DNA from: Anisodus tanguticus | Taxonomy: Eukaryota; Streptophyta; Magnoliopsida; Solanales; Solanaceae | DNA: 64,000 nucleotides | Direction: 5' to 3' | NCBI GenBank assembly: GCA_034509755.1 | Contig: CM067546.1 | Span: 13,790,970 to 13,854,969, forward strand | Part shown: piece by piece, positions 12,721 through 25,179 of the stretch | Layout of the letters: every line of letters starts with the position of its first letter | How positions within the stretch are numbered: position 1 is the stretch's first letter | Position numbers and translations under genes: made by a program | The notes under the pieces: generated by a model | The model's input: only the letters and a program-made list of their open reading frames with translations | What the model was told of the DNA's origin: nothing | Database searches by the model: none

Positions 12721-13464
12721 AACTCAAGGTTCTCAAATTGTCTCGCCTTCACCTCTGCTAGCAAGGATGATTTTGCGGTATTCTGCACCACTGCCCTACT
12801 GGTATCCATATCCAAAAGTCACACATTTAAATTGGTTAAGAGAGGCAATTCTTTAGTCATTTTCAACTTGTTGGCTTCAACACCCTCCAAACTTCCCATA
12901 GACTTATGACTTAAGGTATCAGCTACGAAATTTGCCTTACCGGGGTGGTACAAGATATTGACGTCGTAATCCTTTAATAATTTCAACCACCTTCTTTGCC
13001 TTAAATTCAGATCCTTCTGGCGCAATATATACTATAAACTGTTATGGTCAGTCAATATATCAACATGGACTCCCTATAATGAATGATGCCACATCTTCAA
13101 GGCAAAGATTACTGCTACTAGTTCAAGGTCATGAGTCGGATAATTTACTTCATGCTTCCTTAATTGCCTTGAAGTATCTAATATGACCTTCCCGTATCAC
13201 AACATATCCTCAACCAACTCTGGAGGGATCATAGTAAACCACATAACCATCGGTGCTTTCAGGAGGAGCTAACACAGGTGCAGATATCAACTTGTTCTTC
13301 AATTCTTGAAAACTGTGATCACACACATCTGACCATTGAACATAGCTGACTTATGAGTGAGCTTTTCATAGGTGCGGAGATAGAATAAAACCTTCCACAA
13401 ATCTCTGATAATATCCCGCTAAACCCAAGAAACTACGTACTTTGGTAGAAGTCGTGGGCCTCGG
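12721..13464 (-). pseudogene. Gypsy RNase H, degenerate
   Basis: Follows the RT on the minus strand. The recognisable end of the domain is at 12819-13025 and contains RRWLKLLKDYDVNILYHPGK and ANFVADTLS, the classic C-terminal block of Ty3/gypsy RNase H. The N-terminal part, between 13030 and 13460, is frameshifted. RNase H would remove RNA from the RNA-DNA hybrid during reverse transcription. Confidence 0.8.
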
Positions 13465-14106
13465 CTAATTCTTTACTGCTTCAATCTTTTTATGATCCAC
13501 CTTAATACCTTTAGAGGATACAACATGGCTTAAAAAGGCAACCGAGTTTAACCAGAATTCGCATTTAAAAAAATTGGTGTATAGCTTACGGTCTTGGAGT
13601 GTTTGTAATATTGCTCGCAAATGATCCGCATGTTCAGTTTCTAATCGAGAATATACCAGAATGTCATCAATAAACACTATTATGAATGTATCCAAGAATG
13701 GCTTAAATACTTTGTTCATTAGATCCATAAAGGCAGTTGGCACATTAGTCAGGCCAAAAGACATAACAAAAAACTCGTAATGACCATAGTTAGTCCGAAA
13801 AGCAGTCTTTGGAATGTATTTCTCCTTGACCCGCAACTGATGGTATCTAGACATGAGATCAATCTTCGAGAAATACTTAGCTCCTTGCAACTGATCAAAC
13901 AAATCATTGATTCTGGGGAGCGGATACTTGTTCTTAATGGTTACCTTATTCAGCTGACGGTAATCAATACACATTCTTAATGAACCATCTTTCTTACGAA
14001 TAAACAACACTGGAGTACCCCATGGGGAGGTACTAGGCCTAATAAAGCCTTTCTCCAGAATATCCTTCAACTGAGCTTTTAATTCCTTTAGCTCCGCAGG
14101 ATCCAC
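13465..14106 (-). CDS. Gypsy reverse transcriptase domain (open fragment)
   Basis: An open minus-strand stretch of 213 codons covering most of a Ty3/gypsy RT. Residues about 25-60 hold STSPWGTPVLFIRKKDGS and LRMCIDYRQLNKVTIKNKYP. The catalytic loop near residue 143 reads FIDDILVYS, with both aspartates present. SKIDLMSRYHQLRV (first catalytic Asp) lies near residue 80. It ends at a stop where the connection to RNase H should be, so it is a fragment of a larger broken polyprotein. It is typical of the Tekay/Del-type chromovirus RT seen in many plant genomes. Confidence 0.85.
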   Translation of the reverse strand: MDPAELKELKAQLKDILEKGFIRPSTSPWGTPVLFIRKKDGSLRMCIDYRQLNKVTIKNKYPLPRINDLFDQLQGAKYFSKIDLMSRYHQLRVKEKYIPKTAFRTNYGHYEFFVMSFGLTNVPTAFMDLMNKVFKPFLDTFIIVFIDDILVYSRLETEHADHLRAILQTLQDRKLYTNFFKCEFWLNSVAFLSHVVSSKGIKVDHKKIEAVKN

Positions 14107-14268
14107 TCGGTATGGTGGAATAGATATAGGCTGGGTATCTGGGAGTACGTCGATGGTAAATTCAATTTCCCTTTCGAGAGGAATACCAGAAAGTTCATCA
14201 GGAAATACGTCAGGAAATTCATTAATGACAGGAACTAACTAAAGGGTTGGAAGTTATGCCTCTGCGTC

Positions 14269-14700
14269 CTAAACTCGCACGAGCTGATAGATATATCCTT
14301 TTGCGGTCATTTTCTGAGCCTTAAGGTAGGAAATAAACCTACCCTTGGGAGCTGCAACATTACCTTTCCATTCACGGACTGGATCATTCGGGAAGTTAAA
14401 GTGAACGATCTTCATCCAACAATAAACATTAGAATAGCAAGAAGCCAGCCAATCCATGCCCATAATAACATCAACATACACCATCTCTAGTTCGTTTAAG
14501 TCAGCTACCGTATGACGATCATGTATCTTTACATCATAAACCCTATACACTTGATTAACAATTACATGTTTACTTACGGGTGTGGACATCTCAAATGACT
14601 TATGTAACAATTCAGGGTCTTTCCCACACTTACCAATAATAAAGGGTGTAATATAAGATAAAGTGGAACCTAAATCTATCAAAGCATATACATCATGGGA
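14269..14700 (-). pseudogene. Gypsy retropepsin-like protease (RVP_2-type)
   Basis: The open stretch 14269-14682 begins MIDLGSTLSYITPF. The active-site triad is DLG followed by Ser, where the family usually has a small residue or Pro between Asp and Gly. It continues with the conserved IMGMDWLASCY block. It lies between gag and RT as expected. An isolated open piece of a disrupted polyprotein. Confidence 0.75.
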
Positions 14701-14879
14701 GAAAACTTATAGTATACATGTAACCACGTCTAGGGATGACTCAAGGTCCTGTCGATCTGACAAAGCAATGAAATTCTAGGGACCGTTTGAACTAGATGAT
14801 GCTCCTCTGCCTCTACCCCTACTAGATGATGCCTGGGTACCCTGCCTCGAATGGCGCAATGCCGAAGAAGAAGCTGACA

Positions 14880-16090
14880 TAGATCCAGTCAGCTATTCCA
14901 TATCGACTCCACCTCTCATCGGACAAAACCATATAATATGCCCAGGTTTCCCACATGAATAACATGCATTTGTGCCATGGCGACACTACCCAAAATGATT
15001 CCTACCACATCAACCACAATATGGCAGTGATGGCCTGGTCTGACTAGATTCCCCTATGTATTGTAGGTGTGTGCCTGTGAACTCTTACCCTGACCCGAAT
15101 AAGTGGCCTGGTCCCGACGCTGGCCTTGAAACTATGATGGCGCTCAGGCAGCCGGATAAAATAGTCATCTCAAAAACTAAGGCCTAAACCCACCTCAAAA
15201 TTCCCTTGCATCACATATGGACCGAGCTCTCTTGTGCTGGCCCCTATCATACTCTCGATCAGCTTGATGTTTCCCCTTTCGATCTTCCAAATTCTATGCA
15301 TACGCCTAGATATGGGAGATATCCATATTCAGATTCAGCGAAGCCGTCGTACACTCATTCACCAAATGTGGCCCCAAATCATTAACAAACTGATGAACTC
15401 GATCGCTCGTGTCAACAACAATCATAGGATGATACCTGGCCAAGGAGTTGATCTGCAGGCTATATTCTCTTACATTCATATTTCCCTGCTCCAAATGTAG
15501 GAACCTATCTCGCTTGGCTCGTCAAATCTCGATTGGCAAATACTATTGTAAGAATGCCTCGGAGAACTCCATACAACTTAAAGGTGGGACTTGGGGTCAC
15601 CGAGTCTGCTCCTAATGTCAAACCAAGTCGCAGCCATATCCTGCAATATATAGAAAGAAAATTCCACTGTCTCAGCATATGTTGCCTGCATAACTCGTAA
15701 GGTCCACTGCATTGTATCCAGAATATTTTATGGGTCCGCATTAAGGTTTGTTCCCGTAAATACCAGAGGGTCAAGATTACCAAAATCATGAACTCTTGCA
15801 CTCACAACTCTATCAGCAATATAAGGAATCTGACCCTGGGCCTGAGAGGCCACAAGTCGAGTCAATAATTGCACCACAATTCGCATATCCAAATCCTGAT
15901 TAGGTCAAACTGGAGGAGGAACCGGAGGTATATAAGCTCACCCCTGTGTTTCTTGAGGAGGCGGTGGCGGTAGAGTACTAGAGGCTCAAGATATAACCTC
16001 ATCTTGGTGCTCCTGTCTCCCCGAATAGGCAGGTGGTGCTTGACTAGCACCCTCTCCCGCCTCTTCATCTACCCTTTGCAAGGCTTTTCG
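14880..16090 (-). pseudogene. Gag of the chromovirus-like element with zinc knuckle
   Basis: On the minus strand, 15306-15494 carries the capsid motif QGNMNVREYSLQINSLARY followed by FVNDLGPHLVNECTTASL, diagnostic of Retrotrans_gag. Downstream near 14920-14970 a zinc knuckle reads CYSCGKPGH followed by a later Cys. The N-terminal part (15505-16068) is present in shifted frames. The ORF is broken repeatedly. Confidence 0.75.
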
Positions 16091-16318
16091 TCATCGAGTA
16101 GTAGCAGGCGTAACTAAAAATATAAACAAGATAAATATTAGGGGTAAACACTTATCATTTAGCACTCTCGCATGATCTAGATCAGAAAGAAAATTAACCA
16201 CCTTAAATATCCTATAGCCTCCTACTTATAAGTATGGTTAACAATACACCCATAAATAAGACTTTACTAGATACGGCTTGCAGACTCCCTAGGAAAGACC
16301 TGTTCTTATACCAAGTTT

Positions 16319-18102
16319 CTCACACCCCAGCCTTAGGGGCTATGGTCGACATCCAGTGCTCGTAGGCCTGAGTGTTTCACTATAGTATTTGAACCATAAA
16401 ACATGAAATTTGGGCCGACAAGGCCTCCAATGAATCATATATGACCAAACTGGAAGATAACCTGCATGTAGAAAAGTCCCAGCAATATATATACATATGA
16501 ACAGGTAACCAAAGCCGATAAGGCCACAATATGAGTATACTGCTAACAAAAGGGCCGAGAAGGCCTCAACATACAAACATCTACTATACACATGTCTGCA
16601 AGCCTCTAAGAGTCATATATATATATACCAGCAGATCAGGAAACGGCCCCGCCATACCCAAAAATACTAGTATCATATGCATCAATACCTATAACGCCTG
16701 TAATGCAACTCTGACGGAAGGGAGTGAGGCAAAAACACAACTGAGCAGATCACCTACTGATTAGGGGAACCTCTCTGTCTATCTGTACCTGTGGGGATGA
16801 ACAAAATGCTAGGTATGAAAATAAATACATTTATATAAGTTCAATGCAAGATAGACTCTAACAGATACCACAAGTAGAGCTAGAGTGACCTATCATCGTT
16901 ATCCTCTGACTATTGTTATTGGCAGTATGTTCAAGGATCTAGATACAACTACTTGGGACTTAAATAACCTGAGAGATATTATGAACAAGAGAGTACTCAC
17001 GAACTATGATTGATTGTCAAAGAAGCTCTTGCATTACTTCATTTCGCCCAAAAGATATCTATTCAAGAAATGGTATCAAGTCATGCCAAGAAAGAAAGTT
17101 TGCCTTATATACATTATCCCTGAGATTACAATCACCTTACAAGTCGTCGTACCGCTTACGAATATCTATCTATAGCCACAAAGAGTCTATTATCAAAATA
17201 GAATCCATATTCCAAATAAGAAACTTCACTTAGTATCTTATCGACAATCTTAATCACCAAGAATCCTTGAACTTGTTAACAATGGATACTTATGTAATTT
17301 GACCCCACGATTATCTGAAACATAATTCCTTAATTGTGATATCAACAATCAATTCACTTATCGATTTCCAATTTGTATTTCTAACAAAACAGCCCATAAA
17401 TCACACTCTCATTGTTTCATATTTCTATGAGTTTCGATTATGAAAATCCTTTCACAACTTACTCTAAATCATCAATAAACCACAATTACAGATAAAGGAG
17501 GATAAAACTTACCTTGTTACATCAAAGTTTGCTCCAATCAGCAAGTTACCCTAATTTTCAAGGGTGCTCAACATCAATTCAACACGAAGGCGACGCTTTC
17601 TTGGATTACTACAAAACTTATTATGTTAATCTAGCATAGTCGTCTTTGAGTTGATCTAAGATTGATATAATATATTTCAGAGTATTTTGGAGAATATTTT
17701 GGATCAAATTTGGGGTGAAATGAGGTCTCAAAACATGAAACTTGATTTTATACCCAAAATATTTTCCACCACCAGAATTTGACGGTGGGATTGATGGGAC
17801 CGTCAACTACTTTGACGGCCCATAAATCTTCCCATCAAACTCCGAGGGAAAATTTATGGCCCATATTGGACAATTGACGGTCCATAAAAGTATTTGATGG
17901 TCCGTCGATTGTCCCGTAAAATGCTCAAATTTTTTGATTTCGTCGAAACGTACTTTCTTCGATCCGTTTGACTTTCGAACACTCTAGTACTTCCATAAAA
18001 AAGTTATAAACCTTCATTATCCTTTAATAAAGTCATACTTCTTCTTGGGACATTGATATCCTATCAATGACACGATGTGACGTGATACTATGGGGTGTAA
18101 CA
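16319..18102 (-). repeat. 5' LTR of the chromovirus-like element
   Basis: The more complete LTR, about 1.78 kb. It starts at the decayed primer-binding site with TCTCACACCCC (likely from TGTCACACCCC) and ends GGGTGTAACA at 18102. It contains short palindromic GACGG/CCGTC motifs at about 17775-17930. The base after the end resumes the Ogre-like LTR. Confidence 0.75.
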
Positions 18103-19195
18103 ATGGCTCTCAAAAATATGAATGCCAAGGATTCGAATTCTGGACCTCTGCAAATGAAGGGATGGGTTTTCAATTTATAGGATCGTTGAAACCCTAGCAG
18201 ATCCCAATGGATCAATTTTAGAGAACATGGAATTGGGGGGGGGGGGGGGGAAATTCCTCCAAAGTTCTCAACTAATCGAAATGCATAGTATCACTAAGAC
18301 AAAATCAATTAAAATGATCGCAGAAAAGCAAAGAGAACAAAGGGGCGACCTCACCTTGTGAGGGTGGGGTTTGCCGTGGCATGGAGGTTAGAGTGTAAGG
18401 GCCATTAATTCCCTTACCCGAATTGGCTGAACCAAACTCGACAAAAAGCATCATAAATGTAGATACGCTATTTCTGGCAATTTTGAAAGAGACAAAGGAG
18501 AAGCGCTAGGGTTTTCTAGACCCCTCAATTGTAAATGGCAAAATGAGAGGTGTTATGTCCTCTTCACGCTTTAGAGGCACTCTGGGCCGGGTCTAGGCCC
18601 CTTTAGGCCTAGGCTCGGTCGAATTCATATTTAAAAGAGGGGGCCCAATTGAATTTTTTAAAACCTTAATTGAGTATGAACACATTTTATAAATGTGGCC
18701 ACTTCTAAAATTAGAAAATGACCAAACCATTTCACAAATACCCTAACTAGATTAAAAGCATTATTTTAAGCCAAAATTTGTTACTAATTAGGATTTAGGA
18801 AATTTAAATCATACAAAATCCTTTTAATTTAAGAACATGCTTTAAATTGAGATGTAATTCCATTATCCTATTTAATTAAATAACTTTCCGATTTTGACGG
18901 CGTAAAATATTGATTTCTTAAAATTAAGGATTTTAAAATGGTTAATTCCACAATTATTTTTTATAATTTTAAAATTGCATTAATGATCAAAATATTGTAA
19001 AAATAGACAAATATTTAAATATTTATAGACAATAAATATACTAGATGATATTTTTCAAAAGAAATGACAAATATTTTTGGAATAATTTTGTAAAATCATA
19101 TTCATCATGTAAAAGGTATATTTCACTTTGTCTATGACTCGAAAACTTTGAATAATTAACTAAAATTATTGGAGGGTAAAACTTAGGTGTCAACA
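18103..19195 (-). repeat. 5' LTR of Tat/Ogre-like element, outer part
   Basis: Resumes the LTR interrupted by the chromovirus-like element and ends with GGTGTCAACA at 19195, i.e. TGTTGACACC on the element's strand. Includes a run of 16 Gs at 18235-18250. Right of 19195 the sequence changes to copia pol coding sequence. Confidence 0.7.
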
Positions 19196-20393
19196 CAAGT
19201 ATCGTTCGTACCTATATTGTCGGTCGTGTCTTATTCAAAGTCGTGTTGATTTCTTTCTTCCTCCGTTTCTTCCGGGATCACTTCTATTTTGTGGCTCAAG
19301 ATACCCGATCCTACAACAAAGGGGAACTTAGTCTCGTAGAAGTCAACATCTCTTGAGACTAAATATGCATCGTTCTCTAAGTCATATAATCTCCAACCTT
19401 TCATTGCATAGAGGTATCCCAAGAAGGCGCACCTACAACTCCAACTCTCAAACTTGTCCCTCGTTCTTGCATTTGTGTGTGCATAGCCTAGTGACCCTAT
19501 CACCCTTAAATGATCATATCGAGGCACTTCCCCGTATAAATTTTCATAGGAGGTTTTCCCATTCAACACCGAAGATGGTGTTCTATTGATCAAATACCCC
19601 GAAGTCAAAACACATTCTCCCCAGAATTTTATCAGAAGATTACCCAGAAATATCAATGCTCGTGCCACATTAAGAATGTACGGTGTTTTATTTCGACTCC
19701 TCCATTCTGGTGTGGTTTCCCTGTGCAAGATGTTTAGAAAAGAATCCCATGTTCAAAGAAGTAAGCCTTCATACATGTGAACTCAGTTCCGTTATCGCTT
19801 CTAACAATCTTCACTTTCTTACCAAACTGTCAATCCACCAAGGCGAAGAAACTGTTCAAGGTTTGGGACATTTCTTTCTTATCAACTAAGAGAAAGATCC
19901 ACACAGCTCGTGAACGATCATCCACAGTAGTAAAAAAATATGAAGCACCGAAATAGGAAGGGGTTCTATATGGTCCCCATAAATCACAATGAATCATATC
20001 AAAAGGATCCGAAGCAATATTATCACTTAAAGGAAAAACACTTCTCATTTGCTTTGCTCGTTGGCATACGTCACATTCTTTATCTGATCTATCACCACTC
20101 TCTTTTAAGCCTAATGTTGTAATAGACTTCATTACTTATGTTGAAGGATGACCCAACCATTTGTGCCAATGATCGAACCAATCAACTACTTTTGCCTTCA
20201 TAGCCCGTATCAATGGCACATTCTAGAAATAGTAAAGTCCACATCGATGCTCCCCATTTCCAATCAGTTTTCTCGTGGTGGAATCCAGTATTACACACAT
20301 AATTCTATTATATATCACATCACAATCTAAATAATTAACTAGTTATAATACAGAAATCAAATTGCATGTCAAATCTAGAACATGGAGGATCAT
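19196..20393 (-). pseudogene. Copia pol fragment: protease linker, gag-pre-integrase, integrase
   Basis: Minus strand, reading right to left. Near 20300-20390 is the linker after the protease (LDLTCNLISV, then TTRKLIG). Near 20160 is the gag-pre-integrase His region (HKWLGHPST). Then come ECDVCQRAKQMRS and an integrase core at 19830-20132 with IHCDLWGPYRTPS and FTTVDDRSRAVW, and the integrase C-terminal part at 19231-19728 (FWGECVLTSGYLINRTPS). RT and RNase H are absent because the Ogre-like element interrupts at 19195. Frames are broken between blocks. Confidence 0.85.
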
Positions 20394-22250
20394 CTGCAAG
20401 CAGAAGACTACGAGCTATGGGAAAGGGTCATTTGATGGATCTAAGTACCCTGACAAGAAGGGCATTGATAGGTCAGACGTAAAGAATGAGAAAGGTGAGC
20501 ACACTAAGGCTGATTACAAGATGCTTGGAAAGAATTCTAAGGCCAAGAATATTTTGATATGCGGACTTGGACCTAATGCATACAATAGAATCTCCGGGTG
20601 CACTATGGCTAAGCAGATTTGAGATGCACTGAAAAAGGCTCATGAAGGAACCAGCCAAGTAAGGAAGTTTAGGAAGGCCATTCTTGCTACTGACTACGAA
20701 AACATTAAGATGAAACCTGGAGAAACAGTTGTTGAGATATTCACCAGGTAAACATGTATTGTGAATGAGTTGACATCGCTTGGTAACCACTGAGGATTAT
20801 GTGGATAAGATTCTAAGCACCTTACCAAAGACCTTCAATATGAAAGTCACCGCAAAATGGGAGGCTAAGGACATACGAAGTATGTCCCTAGATGAATTAG
20901 TAGGTAACCCGACGATATATGAAATGGATATGGAAAATTCTAGGAATGAGGAAGCAAATACTGGGAGATCCTTGATCACCAGAAACTTTAGAAAGTTCCT
21001 CAAAAAGTAAAAACAATACGACAGCAGTAGTTCATCTGAGAAGAGAATGAGCTCGGATAATGTCCCAGATCAGTAGATGCTTTAAATCTGAAAAACTTGA
21101 TCACATGATCAAATATTTTCCATTGTGGGAAATTGAGTGGAAGAAAAACAAAGCATATAAGAAGAAGAAAAAGAAGAAGAAGAGGGAGAATGAGACTTCT
21201 AAGGCAATGGTTGTTTCTAAGGGTCAGATGATGAATCAAAGGATGAAAATGATTTTGTGGATCTGACTGTGAAAATGACGTAAAAAATCTACGGAGGACC
21301 TTCAGATAAGTGGTATTGAATTAAAACACAAGTTAGATCTTTTTTCAAAGAAGATACTTATGTCCTTAATGTTCACCTTAATCGATGAGTATCAGAAAAT
21401 GAGCACCAAAAGAGTTGAGTCCTTAATTCCTTAACTAGTCTAAAGGAAGAACTGGTAGAGGTTGAAACTAGGAAAGTTAAGGTTGAACATGAAAACAACC
21501 TTCTGAAGGAACATGTTGCTCAACTTGGTTCATGTGTCTTAGCACTTCAGTCTGAAGTTCTATCGCTGACTATGAAAAAGGGAAATGGTGAAGCCAGCTG
21601 CAGACAACTCAAAGCTGAAGATGATCTAACAAAGGTGACAAAAGAACTGAATTTTGAAAGGGAGAAATCCAGATAAATGAGCTTAAAGCTTTCCTTAAGT
21701 TGAGTCTAATATAGAAAGAGCAAACCATTGGACTCAATCCTCCTAATTGCTATCAAATCTCACCGGTTAGACGCACAACATCACTACTAGTCTAGGGTAT
21801 GGTAGGATTACTAAGGAAGAACTTATTGTAGGAGAGTTGTGCACACTTTATGGAAGGATTATTCATCTCAAGATTGTGTGCCCAAAGATCCTAAAGCAAA
21901 AGGAAAAGAGTTAGGGAAAGAGTAATCCAAGCACCAAACCTACAAACAAGAAAGGTACATGCACTAAGAATAGGTTCACAAGCACAGTGCCAGAATGGAC
22001 AAAGAAATATGTAATACATTCAATCATTCAAGAAAAGGGAACCAAGCTAACTTCGATTCCTAAAACTAATCTCCGATTGTTTTACAAGAAAGAGAGACAG
22101 AAGTAGGCAACACAACTTGATAAATGATGCTTGCTCATTCCAACTGAAGGTAGATGAGACTATATCTACTCTTAGACCTGGAAAGAAAGGAACCCACAAT
22201 GCCAGGGGGAACTTATGTAGACACACCTATCACCCCTAAGAATGTCGACT
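20380..22250 (+). pseudogene. Copia-type gag with coiled-coil extension
   Basis: Plus-strand gag of the UBN2/DUF4219 type. QAEDYELWERV lies near 20397-20430, YNRISGCTMAKQI at 20583-20620, AHEGTSQVRKFRKAI at about 20640, and MKPGETVVEIF at 20709-20745. Next comes a short KYFPLWEIEWKK region at 21110-21150, which in relatives follows the zinc-knuckle cysteines, now lost. A Lys-rich tract and a heptad-rich coiled coil follow (about 21400-21700). Stops at 20620, 20750, 21009 and elsewhere make it a pseudogene. No pol follows it; an unrelated ORF begins at 22853. Confidence 0.75.
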
Positions 22251-22852
22251 AAATTTTTTGTGACAAAAGTAGAACAAATATTGGAAACATTTGGAATTGC
22301 AGTAGTATTTCTCTATAATTGATTAGAATATGTTCATATCATGCAATGAATGCTTAAATTGAATAATTTTTTTCTTAGTCTTATACATTGTGTGTGTCAT
22401 ATACCATTTTAGAGTGTTATTTTTTAAAAAGGTCTAACTGATATTAAATGGCTTGGATAGTGAATTTGAATAAGTTCACCAGTGTGAGGTATGTACGTCA
22501 TCACCTTGCTGAAAATAATTAAACATACGTGCCTAGAAATTACCCTATTCCATATTATGTCACCAAAGACCTTGCTCAACCATCATTATCCCTAGAATAT
22601 TCCTTCTAATAGTGACTATAGTTTAAAAGGAAGGAAACCATCAATCATGTCTCCTTTGTTACGCTTAAACGAACTTGAACCTCTCAAAATAAGCAATCAT
22701 TCCATATCAAATCACTCACTTTCTCTCTCTTCAAACCGTCTGAATACTCTCCCCCATCAACCTCCATTTTAAAAAAAACCACCAAGTGAATTCTAACCCT
22801 TCTTAAAATTCAAAATCTCTCAAAACTGCCTTCACCTAAATAAGAAAAGACA
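22251..22852. other. AT-rich non-coding stretch between retroelement ORFs
   Basis: About 600 bp with no recognisable protein motif. A CT-rich stretch at about 22660-22760 precedes the ATG at 22853 and could be leader sequence of the following ORF. Nothing else seen. Confidence 0.4.
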
Positions 22853-24472
22853 ATGGAACGCACTGCCTCTCCAACTACTCAAGATCTTACCACTACCAAA
22901 AAACCCATAAATATCACACTTATTTCACCTACACAACTTACCCATAACCAAACCGCTAAGAGAATCAAAGTCAGAGCTGGTACAAAGGATGAGCCCATGT
23001 ATTTCAATGACTCTAATTTTGATGCAGCCCTAGTCGAATCTTCTTATCACTCTGACATTATGGACACTCTAGGAGATTTGTTTGAAGTTCAAGGAGAGGA
23101 AATCAATAGTTTGACCTGTAGGATGTCTGAATTGCTAGGAATATTCTATACGTGACCACTTAAACATGTAACTCAAGTTAAACTTCCAAAAATAATAATT
23201 GCTGAAAAATCAGGGATGGCTCATGTAGTAAAGTCTATTGAAGACTTAGGGGACCAAACCAAGAAAATTATTGAGGATGTGATGGGTGAGACGGAGAAAG
23301 TTTATGCGGAAAGAGGGAAAGCACAAAGTGAGGGGGAATTCATGAGTGTCCCCAAAATAGAAGGTAATTCATCTATAGGGTTGAGAGTTACTGAACTGAG
23401 AGAAGAACCAACAAAATGGGAAAATCAGTAGAAGAGAAAATTACAGATGTAGTGGGTAGCTTGGGTGAGGATGATAAGAGAACAAATGAGTTAACTATTG
23501 AGAATGCTCAGGGAGAATCATCCAAAGTCAACATCCATGCTTCAGTTGAGATTCCTGGTTCAACAATGGAAACAGATACTCCAATGGAACAAGTATCTCA
23601 ACCTGGTCCAAGTGAGCTGATTGCCTCAGAAGATGAGGTGCTTATCACAAAATTCATTGTGAAAAAAGACGAGATCGAAACATAGAAAGGCATCAGGTAA
23701 GCCTATTCTAAGACCTAAAGGAGAAAGAGATGAGGAAAATGAAAATTTGGAAGAACCTAGAACTCCTCACAGCAGGAGTAAAAAGAGGAAGTCAGAGCAT
23801 GAACTGACAAAGGACCAAGAAAGCAAAAAATATCACTACCTCCAGATTTATTACCACTGAACTTGCTTTAGAATAGTTAGGAGAATTTTTACAAAAGAAG
23901 GCACCGAGGGGGATGAAATAAAAAGAGAATGCTGTGGAAACTTCAGAATAAAGAAAAAGGGGAACAAAGAAATAGGTTGGCAAACCTGGCTCTTCTAAAA
24001 GAAAGTCTCGGTTCAAATTGAGGGATCAACCAACTAAAAGTGAAGAAGATGATTCATCATCATCTGAGTCGGATGATCAAGATTCCAGAGATTTTGAAGG
24101 TTACGTCGATCCAGAAGAAGTAACTGATCTATACAAGCAAAGTGTCTTAAAAACAAAGAGACAATCTGTGTTGAGAGGAAGGATAGTCACTATTTATGTG
24201 GGACCTGAGATGACTACATTGCTAGAAAACATAGAGCACCAGGGATGGGGTTATTTGTTCTTGTCAAGAGAAGAAAAGAGAAAACTATGCAAGGAACATG
24301 TAAGTGAATTCTATGTTAATGCAACTTTCAAGGAAAGTCACATTACCAACATTGTTTTGTGTGTTGAAATTCATCTGAATGCCCAGAAATTGTGAGAAAT
24401 TCTGCAAGTACCCTTTTGAGGGTTTGGATAAATATGTAAAGCATGAGTGGCCTCCACTTCAAGGAATAGCAA
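22853..24472 (+). pseudogene. Acidic ORF with putative-plant-transposon-protein-like domain, truncated
   Basis: Starts at an ATG at 22853 and continues through several frames broken by stops (22853-23155, 23216-23431, 23416-23685, 24018-24395). The first 380 or so residues are Glu/Lys/Ser-rich and low complexity, with SSSSESDDQDS near 24055. The C-terminal part reads LRGRIVTIYVGPEM, then HQGWGYLFL, then HVSEFYVNATF and VLCVEIHLNAQKL. That order fits the putative plant transposon protein domain (Transposase_32-like) found in Solanaceae retroelement ORFs. After a one-base shift the frame continues with VPF and then KYVKHEWPPL before a gypsy LTR cuts it off at 24472. It is probably the second ORF of a non-autonomous or composite retroelement; function unknown. 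Confidence 0.5.
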
Positions 24473-25179
24473 TGTCACACCACAAACCTGGGGAGGCGTG
24501 GCTGACACCCGATGCCATACTTGACCCCGAGCGTACCACTTTGTAACTCATAAATTATGTGTATAACCAACAATCAAGCCAGACAAGGCCATGTCTGTAG
24601 ATAATTTTCTCAACAAAAAGGGGAATCACATGAACAAAAATATATATATGCAGACCGACAAGGCCACCATGAGTATCTACAATAACGAAACTAGAATAGA
24701 TACATACAAGGGCTGACAAGGCTACCATGTTGACATACTGAACAAATAAGACATGTCTACAAGCCTCTAGAGATGATACAACTGAATTATGGTCGGTACA
24801 GGGCCCTAGCCTACCCATCATGTCTATATATATTGTATAACTCCAAGACTCTGAACTTGGTAACTCTAGATAAACTGGAGCTTACCAATCAAGCTGGAAC
24901 TCGACAACATCTACTGAGAAGGCATGCCTACCTATTTGTTAGGACCTGCAGGCATGAAATGCAACATCCCCCGAAAAAAGGGACGTCAATACAGAAAAAT
25001 GTACCGAGTGTGTAAGGCAACTGAAATACATAAACTAAAATTGATATAATAATAGTATGCCGAATATAAACTGAGGAGTCAATGATAATCTTAGAGTATA
25101 CTTACATGTATCTGACTCATATCAATTAAATAATATTGAAATAATTGTCTAGTCTCTTATAAGTCTCGATGTGTAAGTG

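Larger units (their letters stand above)
9170..18102 (-). mobile_element. Chromovirus-like Ty3/gypsy element nested in the Ogre-like LTR
   Basis: A minus-strand gypsy element with two related LTRs (about 9170-10871 and 16319-18102). Between them, right to left, are gag, protease, RT, RNase H, integrase and a chromodomain-like tail. A polypurine tract (minus-strand AAGGGGGATTGA) abuts the left LTR at 10872. A decayed tRNA-Met-like primer site (about 16302-16318, TTGGTAT on the minus strand) abuts the right one. The left LTR lacks the outer part present in the right one, so the left boundary is uncertain and no target duplication can be assigned. All coding regions are interrupted. Confidence 0.8.
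1..19195 (-). mobile_element. Tat/Ogre-like Ty3/gypsy retrotransposon, 5' part, interrupted
   Basis: A minus-strand gypsy element whose 3' half lies beyond the left edge. Read right to left, the order is 5' LTR (18103-19195 plus about 7921-9000), primer-binding site (7901-7918), ORF1 with a DUF7745-like domain (5415-7347), a second ORF (4569-5414), gag (about 1820-3975), protease (1083-1830) and the start of RT (1-327). An ORF upstream of gag is typical of Ogre and related Tat elements. The minus-strand LTR begins TGTTGACACC, a start I associate with Tat elements. The LTR is split by a chromovirus-like element. The element itself sits in a copia pol fragment (19196-20393). Every coding part carries stops or frameshifts, so it is dead. 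The 3' LTR and the partner target duplication (CAAGT at 19196-19200) would lie outside the window. Confidence 0.75.

Noticed and set aside
22853..24395. A host gene with a broken frame
   Set aside because: Multiple stops, low complexity, a transposon-associated domain and flanking by retroelement pieces all argue for a mobile-element ORF.
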